A DNA stretch of 64,000 nucleotides from DASRHT01 sp035650355. Its GTDB lineage: Bacteria > Chloroflexota > Ktedonobacteria > Ktedonobacterales > Ktedonobacteraceae. Under the pieces are notes generated by a model. That model saw only the letters and a list, made by a program, of their open reading frames with translations. It was not told where the DNA came from and made no database searches. Made by a program: the position numbers and the translations under genes. Of the stretch, positions 43,296-52,100 are shown one piece after another; position 1 is the stretch's first letter; each line of letters begins with the position of its first letter. The stretch lies in the NCBI GenBank assembly GCA_035650355.1, contig DASRHT010000031.1:62001-126000 (forward strand), written 5' to 3'.

Positions 43296-44345
43296 CTCGT
43301 AGCCGTACTCGGCCAGCAGTTCATCCATCATCTTAGCCATGTAGCGCACAACGGCGATGGCTCGACCATACTGCATACGCGTGGGACCAACGATACCAAG
43401 CAATCCCCCCACCTTCCCTTCCTCTCCATAGCGAGATACCACCAGGCTCACATCCTTCATCTCATCCCACTGGTTCTCGCCGCCAATGATCACCTGTACA
43501 CCGTGTGAGGTACGCAGATGCGAGGCCAACGCGGGCAGGAAGCGGTTTTGCTCCAGCACCTCTATTACCTTGCGGACACGCTCGCTGCGCTCTTCTTCCG
43601 GCCCCAGGCGGGTATATTCCGGCTGCTCCAGAATATTCATCACTCCTTCATGGTAGAAAACATCGCTTAACATCTCGCCGTGCTGCTCCAGAATACGCAC
43701 AATCGTATGCCCGATCAGCCGCTCAGGTAACGAGAGATTTGCCCGCGCCAGCACATCATTAATTTCACTTGCGCGCTTATCCTGCAACAGTTGATTGTAC
43801 TGAACGGAAAAGGCGCTTAGCTCTTCCTGCTGGATCGGCGTCTCTAAAAGCAGTCGCTGCTGCTTGACGGTGCCATCGGTCAGGACCAGCACCAGGTGCG
43901 CGGAAAAATCCGTGACAGCCAGCACCTCGAAGTGCTTGAGCCGCCCCTCGATGGAGCGTGGCTGCGTCATGACGGCGGCGCTGTGCAAGAGACGCGCCAT
44001 CACCGAGGCAGTCAGGCCCACCCATTGATCCAGGTGGTCTTGCACCTGGTAAAATTGATGACGAATCAGCCGCTGCTCGTCGAGCGTTAAAGCCGATTCC
44101 AGCATCAGATGTTCGACAAAATAGCGATAGCCCAGGTCTGTTGGTACGCGCCCGGCAGAAGTATGCGGCTGCTGGATCAGGTGCGCCTCCTCCAGTCCCG
44201 CCAGTTCGTGACGCACGGTTGCCGAGCTGAAGCGGAGCCCATATTTGCGCACCAGCGTCTCAGAGGCGACCGGAGTGGCAGTATGGATATATTCTTCGAC
44301 CAGCGCGCGTAAAATCTGCTCTTTGCGCTGACTTAATGGTGTCAT
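43293..44345 (-). CDS. hrcA: Heat-inducible transcription repressor HrcA
   Basis: 350 residues from ATG 44345 (AAGG 5 nt before); upstream in-frame starts to 44417 are less likely. The N-terminal winged helix shows LSQRKEQILRALVEEYIHTA, PVASETLVRKYGLRFSSATV and RHELAGLEEAHLIQQPHTSA, followed by GRVPTDLGYRYFVEHLM, all typical. The GAF-like core ends in GLLGIVGPTRMQYGRAIAVV. HrcA represses heat-shock genes by binding CIRCE; two degenerate CIRCE-like sites lie upstream of its own start, suggesting autoregulation. Confidence 0.95.
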   Translation of the reverse strand: MTPLSQRKEQILRALVEEYIHTATPVASETLVRKYGLRFSSATVRHELAGLEEAHLIQQPHTSAGRVPTDLGYRYFVEHLMLESALTLDEQRLIRHQFYQVQDHLDQWVGLTASVMARLLHSAAVMTQPRSIEGRLKHFEVLAVTDFSAHLVLVLTDGTVKQQRLLLETPIQQEELSAFSVQYNQLLQDKRASEINDVLARANLSLPERLIGHTIVRILEQHGEMLSDVFYHEGVMNILEQPEYTRLGPEEERSERVRKVIEVLEQNRFLPALASHLRTSHGVQVIIGGENQWDEMKDVSLVVSRYGEEGKVGGLLGIVGPTRMQYGRAIAVVRYMAKMMDELLAEYGYE

Positions 44346-44433
44346 AAAACCTTGCGACCCCTTGCGTACCCCTCCCGCCACAGCGTCGTTGCTGCTATGG
44401 ATAGGATGATACAACATTTGTCAACTATGATTG

Positions 44434-44493
44434 CTAGCACTCTCACCACGAGACTGCAAGTACAGAATAGCACTCTCGAAAGGGGATTGTCAA
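44434..44493 (-). promoter_or_regulatory. Two degenerate CIRCE-like elements upstream of hrcA
   Basis: CIRCE is TTAGCACTC-N9-GAGTGCTAA. Site 1 has CTAGCACTC (44434-44442, 8/9) and after 9 nt GACTGCAAG (44452-44460, 6/9). Site 2 has ATAGCACTC (44467-44475, 8/9) and after 9 nt GATTGTCAA (44485-44493, 6/9). The left arms are conserved, the right arms decayed. Confidence 0.55.
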
Positions 44494-44585
44494 GAGCCTT
44501 ACCTATGAGACAGGCTGAAAGGGAAAACTGCTATGCTCTTTTATTTTTGGGAGAGCATATTACAAAAATCAAGCCAGACAGAGTA

Positions 44586-45182
44586 TTAGACAATTTCAGC
44601 TTCCATTTGAGCCTTGAGATGCGTGAGCCGGTATCGAAAGAACTCATTGCCAAAGGTAACCATTCTAGGAGCAACGACAGAAGCTATCATCAATCCTATT
44701 TTGCCAGAACCTGTCGATTCAGTATAGGTCATGATGGTACTTTCTTGTTGAGCCTGAAAAACCAGATGATGCTCCGCAGACTTTGAATGTCTGCTCGAAG
44801 ACGAATATCTTTTCGTTGTGAATGTGAAAGATGTAGGCGGGTTGGAGGCTTTTACGGTGACAGTGCCTGTACTCAAAAGCCTCCATGCTGGGAATTCTTC
44901 AGACTGGCTACTTACTCCCATTCTGTATTGAAATGTTGTCCCCACGAGCAGAGTCGGTGTCGATAGATCTTCGATCTCAATTACTGTTTCGGTTTGTTCT
45001 TGAATTCGCCGCACTTTGGCGATATGTTCGTCAAGTTCCGGGCTGGGAGGGATATGCGCATAACTCGGTTCGCTTTTTGTGGGATCTATCGTAACCAATT
45101 GAACGATATGCTGAGGCTGAAACATCCAGTCAAAGACTTTTTCTCGCGGGCGTTCAATCACAACATGAGCCGTAGACTTCAT
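44586..45182 (-). CDS. SRPBCC-family protein, copy 1
   Basis: 198 residues. The opening HVVIERPREKVFDWMFQPQH and the strands TTFQYRMGV, WRLLSTGTVTVKA, AEHHLVFQAQQESTIMTYTE suggest a START/SRPBCC (Bet v 1-like) ligand-binding barrel with a closing helix (MVTFGNEFFRYRLTHLKAQM). Function is unknown. AGGAG stands close before the ATG. It is a paralogue of the next gene (40 nt away); both open with the same PREKVFDWMFQPQHIVQLVT-like stretch, so a tandem duplication is clear. Confidence 0.8.
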   Translation of the reverse strand: MKSTAHVVIERPREKVFDWMFQPQHIVQLVTIDPTKSEPSYAHIPPSPELDEHIAKVRRIQEQTETVIEIEDLSTPTLLVGTTFQYRMGVSSQSEEFPAWRLLSTGTVTVKASNPPTSFTFTTKRYSSSSRHSKSAEHHLVFQAQQESTIMTYTESTGSGKIGLMIASVVAPRMVTFGNEFFRYRLTHLKAQMEAEIV

Positions 45183-45221
45183 TTTTACTCCTTACCATTA
45201 TAAATGACTGATGAACGCAGC

Positions 45222-45824
45222 CTAATCAATTTCAGCCTTCATGTGTGCTTTGAGATGCTGAAGTTGTTGCTGCACTTCTTCATTACCAAACGGAACCGCC
45301 CCTTTTCTAAACAAAACAGTCTGGAACGATCCAGGAGCCATAATAGATGCAATTTTTAGCTGTAGCTTGCCAAAGGGAATCGACTGGTGATAGGTGATAA
45401 TGGTCCCTTCATGTCGAGCCTGGAAAGCCAGATGATGCTCTGCAGATAGCGAAAAACCTTTTGTTGCAAATGTGAAAGATGTGGGTGGGGTAGATTTTTT
45501 TATGGTGATAGTGCCTGAGGTCAGATATTTCCAGTCTGGAGACTCTGTAGACCGATATTGTAGTCCCATACTATAGTAAAACGTTGTCCCTACTTGTAAT
45601 GTTGGCGTCGATAGATCCTTGATCTCAATTGCTATTTCGGCTTCCTCCTGCAATAGCCGCTGCTTAGCGACTCGCTCGCTCAAATGTGCAGGGACATGTC
45701 CACTATTGATGAGGTCTTGAGGAGGTTTCCTGGTGACCAATTGAACGATGTGCTGTGGCTGAAACATCCAGTCAAAGACTTTTTCCGGTGGGCGATCAAC
45801 CATAATGTAAGCTGTAAACTTCAT
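45222..45824 (-). CDS. SRPBCC-family protein, copy 2
   Basis: 200 residues, tandem paralogue of copy 1: MVDRPPEKVFDWMFQPQHIV, EIKDLSTPTLQVGTTFYYSM, AEHHLAFQARHEGTIITYHQ. The two share the barrel core but differ in the first loop and before the C-terminal helix. AAAGGAG lies 5 nt before the ATG at 45824. The pair is probably co-transcribed with the small membrane genes upstream. The ligand is unknown. Confidence 0.8.
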   Translation of the reverse strand: MKFTAYIMVDRPPEKVFDWMFQPQHIVQLVTRKPPQDLINSGHVPAHLSERVAKQRLLQEEAEIAIEIKDLSTPTLQVGTTFYYSMGLQYRSTESPDWKYLTSGTITIKKSTPPTSFTFATKGFSLSAEHHLAFQARHEGTIITYHQSIPFGKLQLKIASIMAPGSFQTVLFRKGAVPFGNEEVQQQLQHLKAHMKAEID

Positions 45825-45924
45825 CCTTGCTCCTTTTGAGAGACTATCAAGTCTCCCAAAGACGTGATGGCAATATATGAATTCTCCTCAGAGGTGAAAA
45901 AACGTCCGTTACGGGTTCATGGTA

Positions 45925-46242
45925 CTACTGCGTACCAGGCGTTACTAGAAGGGCCACAAGAACCCCTATAAGGAGCAGCACCACTGTTATGATGATTACC
46001 AGGACAATTGTACGAGTCGAGAACACATCCAGGATCGTTTTTCCTGGCCACCGATACCTCCATTCAATCGCTATGACGATGAGTAGTACCCCCGTTGACG
46101 CCCACCTAATAAAGCTAAAATATGGATTATCATGATAGGCATTTGGACCAAGCACGAGGGGTGCAATAAGCACATAGGTATTTGCACCAAACACGAAGAG
46201 GGCCATAACCAACACAAAAGTGGAGAGTACTCGTCGTTTCAT
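45925..46242 (-). CDS. Small membrane protein, three hydrophobic segments
   Basis: 105 residues. Hydrophobic segments lie at about 7-30 (FVLVMALFVFGANTYVLIAP), 46-60 (WASTGVLLIVIAIEW) and 75-100 (RTIVLVIIITVVLLLIGVLV). No known motif is visible. The first segment could be a signal anchor. It lies between the SRPBCC pair and two further small membrane genes, all on the minus strand. The ribosome site is weak. Confidence 0.65.
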   Translation of the reverse strand: MKRRVLSTFVLVMALFVFGANTYVLIAPLVLGPNAYHDNPYFSFIRWASTGVLLIVIAIEWRYRWPGKTILDVFSTRTIVLVIIITVVLLLIGVLVALLVTPGTQ

Positions 46243-46338
46243 CAGTTATTCAGCCTCTTTTTATTCTGGATCTCACATCTTCCTCCGACTTTTGTCAATT
46301 AGCTCTGAGTTTAAGCTGGAGGCCAACGACAATATCTC

Positions 46339-46857
46339 TTACTCTTGTGGATATATTACTATCGGTTCTTCATCTTGCCATTGATGTTGTTGTTCCAGAT
46401 ACTGGTACTGCTGCCTGCTTTCCTGATAGACCCCAGGTTGGGGCACGCCATCGCCCTGCGTGTAGGGCTGATAGATGGGCCGTTCTGGCTGGACGTAGAC
46501 CGACTTCGGAGCCTCTGGTGGGGTAAGGAGATAGAGCCATAGGCAGATCAGACTGAAAAGGAGAGTACATACAAACCAGAGCCATTGCTGCCGCTTCGCT
46601 TGCCTGGTCATTGCTCCAATCCAGGCAATGATCTGTAACACGACTGCGACTACTAGCGGCACCTCCCCAATAGCGGAAGTAACCATCACCCAGGTTGGTG
46701 GCGGGCCCGGTGGGACACTTGGTGGGGGACAGTTGGGCGAAGAGCAGTAAACTGCTGTTGCTGCTGCTGCTACTCCAAAGGTTCCAATGCCTACAAGGAA
46801 TAATCCCAGACCGATAAGCGTAAGGATTGCAAGCGTCTTCCTGCCCATCAGGGTCAT
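46339..46857 (-). CDS. Hypothetical membrane protein with Gln/Tyr-rich tail
   Basis: 172 residues from ATG 46857, which overlaps the TGA of the upstream gene (ATGA). Three hydrophobic stretches: about 7-30 (TLIGLGLFLVGIGTFGVAAA), 62-82 (VPLVVAVVLQIIAWIGAM) and 93-110 (FVCTLLFSLICLWLYLL). A C-P-rich loop (YCSSPNCPPPSVPPGPPP) sits between the first two. The tail (QYQYLEQQHQWQDEEP) is polar. Layout and QAK/QW motif (RQAKRQQWLWFVCTLLFSLI) resemble the upstream neighbour, so the two may be paralogues. Confidence 0.68.
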   Translation of the reverse strand: MTLMGRKTLAILTLIGLGLFLVGIGTFGVAAAATAVYCSSPNCPPPSVPPGPPPTWVMVTSAIGEVPLVVAVVLQIIAWIGAMTRQAKRQQWLWFVCTLLFSLICLWLYLLTPPEAPKSVYVQPERPIYQPYTQGDGVPQPGVYQESRQQYQYLEQQHQWQDEEPIVIYPQE

Positions 46858-47177
46858 CCTTTCACTTCTTGCTTCTTCGGCTTTGCCATGAGGAGCCAGA
46901 GGAGTGTACAAGGAGGACCGAAAAGGATCGTGAAAACAAACCACGCCCACTGCCGATGTTTTGCCTGTTGCACCAAAGAGTTGATCGTGCCAAGGAGTAC
47001 AAATATACCTCCAAGCAGGAGCACCAATGCTTCGATAAACATAAATACATCAGCGTCTTTCGGAAATACAGGTCTTAAAAAAGTAGACCCCGGGATCCTT
47101 GAGATAAAGACAATATACGTGACGGTATAGAGAGCCAGACCTCCCAGGAGCTGGAGAGCAATGATTTTCTTATGCAT
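46854..47177 (-). CDS. Small membrane protein
   Basis: 107 residues from ATG 47177; GGAGG lies 12 nt upstream and an in-frame GTG at 47195 is possible. Hydrophobic segments are at about 5-25 (ALQLLGGLALYTVTYIVFIS), 45-65 (FMFIEALVLLLGGIFVLLG) and 78-98 (FVFTILFGPPCTLLWLLMA). QQAKHRQWAWFVFTILFGPP matches the region QAKRQQWLWFVCTLLF of the next gene. Function is unknown; the gene pair is translationally coupled. Confidence 0.68.
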   Translation of the reverse strand: MHKKIIALQLLGGLALYTVTYIVFISRIPGSTFLRPVFPKDADVFMFIEALVLLLGGIFVLLGTINSLVQQAKHRQWAWFVFTILFGPPCTLLWLLMAKPKKQEVKG

Positions 47178-47369
47178 AAGGATGGACACCTCCACTAACT
47201 AATGACTCTTTTTATTCATAAATTGCTGGGAAATGTGAAGCTCGCATACTTTCGCTCGTTCACCAACTTGATAGTCCATTAGTGTCAATTGTGATAAGAC
47301 GGGCACCTCACAAGAAGTTGGCGATGCCGTCTCTGAAATCGGCTCGGTTGTGATGACAAGAGCGACGGC

Positions 47370-47489
47370 TCATAGTGAATCCAGTTTCTCAAAGAAACGT
47401 GACAGCACGCTCCGATTCCTTTCAAGATAGGCGAGCGGATGACGGTATGTGACGCCCACTTGCTCTTGATAGTAGTAGTAATAACGCAA
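47370..47489 (-). CDS. Possible 39-residue Tyr-rich peptide
   Basis: TTG 47489 is preceded by AAGGAGG 4 nt away, an excellent ribosome site in a stretch without other genes. It encodes a peptide starting MRYYYYYQEQVGVTYRHPLA and ending FFEKLDSL. It lies 163 nt downstream of the RHS gene on the same strand, beyond the RHS terminator hairpins. A role as an immunity or small envelope peptide is speculation. Confidence 0.4.
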   Translation of the reverse strand: MRYYYYYQEQVGVTYRHPLAYLERNRSVLSRFFEKLDSL

Positions 47490-47543
47490 TACACCTCCTT
47501 TCAAGCTACCGCTCCTTAGATAAACTACCTCTTTTCAAGAGTC

Positions 47544-47607
47544 CCCTGCCTTCGTTACAACGAAGGCAGGGAGAGTGTAGCTCGTGGGAGCAGCCATGAG
47601 CTACACT
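47544..47607 (-). terminator. Two successive hairpins behind the RHS gene
   Basis: CCCTGCCTTCGTT (47544-47556) pairs perfectly with 47559-47571 around AC, and AGTGTAGCTC (47574-47583) pairs with 47598-47607. They stand 45-108 nt after the RHS stop in its direction of transcription. Confidence 0.65.
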
Positions 47608-47651
47608 TCTTACGTCTTCAAAAGCGATCTCAGGAAAAGCTCAAACTTTTC

Positions 47652-49169
47652 CTAGGGCCCGTAATAGGACCAAGACGTGAGTGACAAGTGTTGATCATAA
47701 GATCTCCAACAAAAAACATCCCATACCCAGCGATAATAATACCATGACCAAGCCCAGCAACCATGATAGGTCCAGCTGTGAGTGGCCCTAATTTGGAAAG
47801 TAACGCCATAGGAAACGTCACGTAAGAAGAAGTCCCATATGCGATTCTCCAGCCAATCCTGTATCGAGAGGTCGTATCCTATAAAGAGGGCACACAGAAA
47901 ACCCACAAACCCCCCGGCTATATTGCACACAGCACTACCTGTAAAATACCCGGGGAAGAGGAAAGCGAAGACTATATGCACGATGTCCTCATGATTGAGG
48001 TTCATCTGAATCACCCCATCCCAATCGAACGGCCACCATTGTACCCAATTGATATGGGTCCCATTCCAGTTGAAGTGGCCTGTAGGATCAATGCTGGTCT
48101 CAGGGTTCCCAACCACATACCCATACCTGTTTAGCCCCTGCATGGTATCTGCTGATGTAAACTGGCCGACCCCGCCATCATAGTAGCGTACGTGGTCATA
48201 GAACAACCCACTTGGGTCACTTACCATGCTCGTGTAGCTGCGGGTTGTTGGCATCATGCCCGTGCCGTAGCAGGTTGCTCCATACGGCGCATACAACGTT
48301 GTAGCGGTCACATTGCCAGCGTTATCTAATGCCATGCTGATGCTACCGAGGAAGTCTTTGACCAGATAGGATAGCGTTCCGTTCACATTCGCTACCAATG
48401 CCACGCCGATACTGTAATACTTAGTGGTTGTCGTGGTCGAGCCTGTGGTGCTTACCTCCTCGTTCGTACCAATATAATTGGTCGTGGTCGTGGTGCCGCT
48501 ATTGGTCACCACCTGTTGGACCCGTTCGCCTTCGCCATTGTAGGCATACGTAGCAGTTTGCGTTGGATTCGTTGCGGTATTCTGCCAGTTCGTTTGACGA
48601 CTCAAGGCATCGTATGAAAGTGGCTGTCCGTTACGCGTAGTCATATTGCCAGCAAGATCATAGCTCGCGGTATACCCTGGCGCGCTGGTCACAGCATCCA
48701 GATGGTTTGGATCGCCATAAGTCTGACTTCCACTCGGACCTGTCGTCAGCCGATTAAGTGTATCGAAGGCGTAGCTCTGCTGGTAGTTTGCGGCTGTGAG
48801 CGTGCCTGCCGTGAGTGTACCACAGGGAGCAGTGCCTGTCGAGCCAGCCCAGGTCAGGCGATTCATCTCATCATAGCAGAACATTTGATGGTCGGTTCCG
48901 GCTGGCAGCGTCGTATTTACGGTGTTGACATAGCCAACGGCATCATAGCTGCGTGTCTGGTCAAAGAGCGTCACGCTGCCGCTGACTTTCTGAACTTGCT
49001 GCTCGATAGGGTTGAACAGGGCATCATAGTTCAGGTTCCATTGATAGTTACCATTGTCCACCAGCGCACTCGATGGCATTTGAGCTGCCCCGCTGCGTTC
49101 TGGTAGTTTATTGCGCTCAACAGAGTGTTGGTCGTGCTGTTCAACGTCTCCGACATCCCTGACAACCAA
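47652..49169 (-). CDS. RHS/YD-repeat protein, C-terminal frame (core and variable tip)
   Basis: Third reading frame of a broken RHS gene, 505 codons; the part before about 49081 is out of frame. It holds YD repeats (YAYNGEGERVQQVV), the conserved RHS core (DHVRYYDGGVGQFTSADTMQ, then GLNRYGYVVGNPETSIDPTG) and then a variable C-terminal tip of about 150 residues. The tip has a hydrophobic stretch (IVHIVFAFLFPGYFTG, FVGFLCALFIGYDLS) and a Trp/Tyr-rich end (WSWYYYRWVWDVFCWRSYD). In polymorphic toxins this position carries the toxic domain; I recognise no known toxin. Confidence 0.8.
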   Translation of the reverse strand: MVVRDVGDVEQHDQHSVERNKLPERSGAAQMPSSALVDNGNYQWNLNYDALFNPIEQQVQKVSGSVTLFDQTRSYDAVGYVNTVNTTLPAGTDHQMFCYDEMNRLTWAGSTGTAPCGTLTAGTLTAANYQQSYAFDTLNRLTTGPSGSQTYGDPNHLDAVTSAPGYTASYDLAGNMTTRNGQPLSYDALSRQTNWQNTATNPTQTATYAYNGEGERVQQVVTNSGTTTTTNYIGTNEEVSTTGSTTTTTKYYSIGVALVANVNGTLSYLVKDFLGSISMALDNAGNVTATTLYAPYGATCYGTGMMPTTRSYTSMVSDPSGLFYDHVRYYDGGVGQFTSADTMQGLNRYGYVVGNPETSIDPTGHFNWNGTHINWVQWWPFDWDGVIQMNLNHEDIVHIVFAFLFPGYFTGSAVCNIAGGFVGFLCALFIGYDLSIQDWLENRIWDFFLRDVSYGVTFQIRATHSWTYHGCWAWSWYYYRWVWDVFCWRSYDQHLSLTSWSYYGP

Positions 49170-52100
49170 TCCTGGCTGTTGTATGAGGTGGTCACCGCAT
49201 CTCCATCAGGATACGTCAGCTTTGTTGGCTGTTTGGCATCGTTATACGTGGTCGTAAAGGGATAGGTCGTTCCGCCAATGGTCATCGACCAGGTGGTTTG
49301 ATTCCCGTTCCCATCATACCCATAAGCATAACTGCCAGAGACGCCGTTACTGCTGAAACTCTCTCCCGTCAACTGACCTTTGCCATTCGTGCCTGCATCA
49401 TAACTCCAGGTCGCTAATGGGCTGGCACAGGTATTGCTTGTGGCGGACATAGCCGTCTTACGGTTCAGATTGTCATAGCAGTAGAACATGGTCCCTGTAG
49501 GAGTTGCCGGGACGAGCGCCAGACGAACGTCATCAATGTTTAACCAGTTACCACCCGATGTCACCACAACTTGAGCACTATCGCTGGCATTGAGCGCCTG
49601 GTTGGGTAAACATTGCTGGGTATAGGTCGTTCCGCTTGGCAGTGCCATGTTCGCCCGCTGTATACCATTGACATTTAAGGTCAAGGTTGACCCGGTCACA
49701 TTTGACGCCTCAAACAAACACAGGGAATAGGTACCCGTAGTTGGAATGGTTACGCTCTGGCTTGCGGTATTGCCACTGGTACTCAACGCAAGCAAATTGT
49801 TTCCCGAATTGGCATTATTGTTCGCCAGCGTTGCGCCTGCCAGCGTCCAGCCATTTGTCCCTTGTTCAAAGCCAGGATTCTGGATCAGATTTCGCCCGAT
49901 TGATCGGCTATCCTGCGTTTCAATCTGATTGCCATTGGGATCATAGGTATAGGCAAAGTCACCCAGATCCGGATCGGACTTTGAGACTAATCGACCTGCA
50001 TTGTCATACAAGGTAAGGGTCACCTTGCCCGTTGGGCCTGTCACCAGAACCGCATGGCCTGCCGCGTCATAGATCGTACTCGTCACCGCATATACAGCAT
50101 ATGTACTGTTGCCAGTATACTTGCGGTCGTAATCGTCGCGACCCTGAGCATCAGTCAAAACGTCGGTCTGATGATTGTTGGCATCAATAGTGATCTTCTG
50201 CTCGTAGCAACCGGTATCGCCGCTGGCCGGATTACACACCACACTATACTGCGTGGTCGTCACATGCGACAGAGGATCGGTCACCGTCCTGGTTCGTCCC
50301 AACCCGTCATAGGTCGTGACCGTCACCGCCTGTGATGTGTCTGGCAGTGAGAACGCTGCTGAACCTGCTGCGCCGGTATAGGCAGTCACATAGTACGGCC
50401 TGCTCTCTTTCACAGTTCGACCCAGGACATCATACAACGTATATTGCACGACATCTTGCCCATTTGGCGCTGGCGTGCGCATCTCAACCAGATGACCATT
50501 GCCATCATAGAATTTCCGCGTGGTCACCGTAGTGGTCGGGGCTGTGTGATCGGGCAACGTGATAGTATCCTCTTCGACACAGGGCGTCTGTGCTCCGGTT
50601 GCTATACACCAGTTGGCATAGACCATAGAGGTGTTCGGCGTTCCCGAAGTGTTGCCTGGTAGCGTTGTGGTCAGCGCCCGCCCCAGATTGTCGTAGGTAT
50701 AACTGGTTTGATTAGTATTGGGATCGGTGGTCGTGGCAGGCTGCAAGCCATTACCTACGGTCCCCGAATAGTTTGCGCTTGTATTCAACGTCTGCGCTGA
50801 GCTTCCGGTTACTAGCGAGTCAGTGACCGTATTGTCAAAGCTGCGACAATTCGTATATGACGCGCCGAGTGTGGAACAGTTTTTGGTGGCAATACTCGCG
50901 TTGGCATTCGGGGTTGTCATACCTACCAGGTTGCCAGTATTTTTACCGCCGTTACTCGTGGTCGTGTCATAACCCAGACCGGTACTGAGCAATCCACTCG
51001 GGGTATAGTTATTGCCGCTAGTGCCACAGTTCGCGTAGCTATTGGACGTTGTCATATTGCCGCGTGTCAGCCCGCTATTCAGCCCGGTGGCATTCGCCAT
51101 CCCATCGTAGCCGAAGTACTGGCAGCTCACACGGTTGCCGTTGCCATCTTGTGTCGCCGTAAAGGCTTTGCTCGTCAACAGATAGAAGCCACTGGCGCCA
51201 GTGCTGGTAGCGGTCACCGCGTCATTCCAGATGTACGACGTCAGGTTGACGACGGTTGTGGGCGTGCCTCCATTGCTTGTCGTTGAGGTCTGCGTCACCC
51301 GACCCAGCGCATCATAAGTATAGTTCGTCGTGGCAATGACGCTACTGCCGGTCCCATTGGTCATGGTCGTGGTTGCCTGGGTTTGTTGCACATCACAGAC
51401 CGCGACAGGATTGTCATAGTCCAGTTCGCTGATCAGCATGTTATCAAAATTCCCAAAGCCGCTAATTGCCGGGCTTCCGGCCACGCCACTGGGTGGGCAC
51501 ACTGCCTGAAACGTCGCGGTGGTATGTTTGAGCAGCGTCGTACCGTTGGTGTCGTAATACGTCACATCATAGGCCCGGCCATGACCAACATTCGCGATAT
51601 TCCACCAGGGTGATAGCTGGCACGTCGTGACGATTGGCGGCAAATTCGAACTTGGGCAGGTAATGCCCTGTGAAGGGCTCGTGTCATAGACGCCCCAGCC
51701 CATCGTCGAGTAGTATTTATCAACTTCTACCGACCCATCGGGATTAGAGACCGACGCCTGGGCAAAGCCCATGAATTTCCCATTATAATAGTCCAGGAAA
51801 TCGCCATCATTCTGATTGCCCCAGTACATGCCAGCAACACAGTCGCCGCACTCCTGAGCAGCCAATGGATACGTCTGAACATAGGTATAGACATAGGTGC
51901 TGGTGATCGGTGTCGTCGTTTGCGCTCCGCCCTGACCATTCTGAGTAATCTGCTGTACTGTATTGGTGCGACTCTGTACGACAATGCGGCTCCACGCCTG
52001 ATCATCAGCGGAGTTACAGGGATAGCCAGACTGATGGGTATTACAGTAAAACGGATCGCTTGGGGAAGCAGAACCATGCGTATTGCTGCGGGCATTTTCC

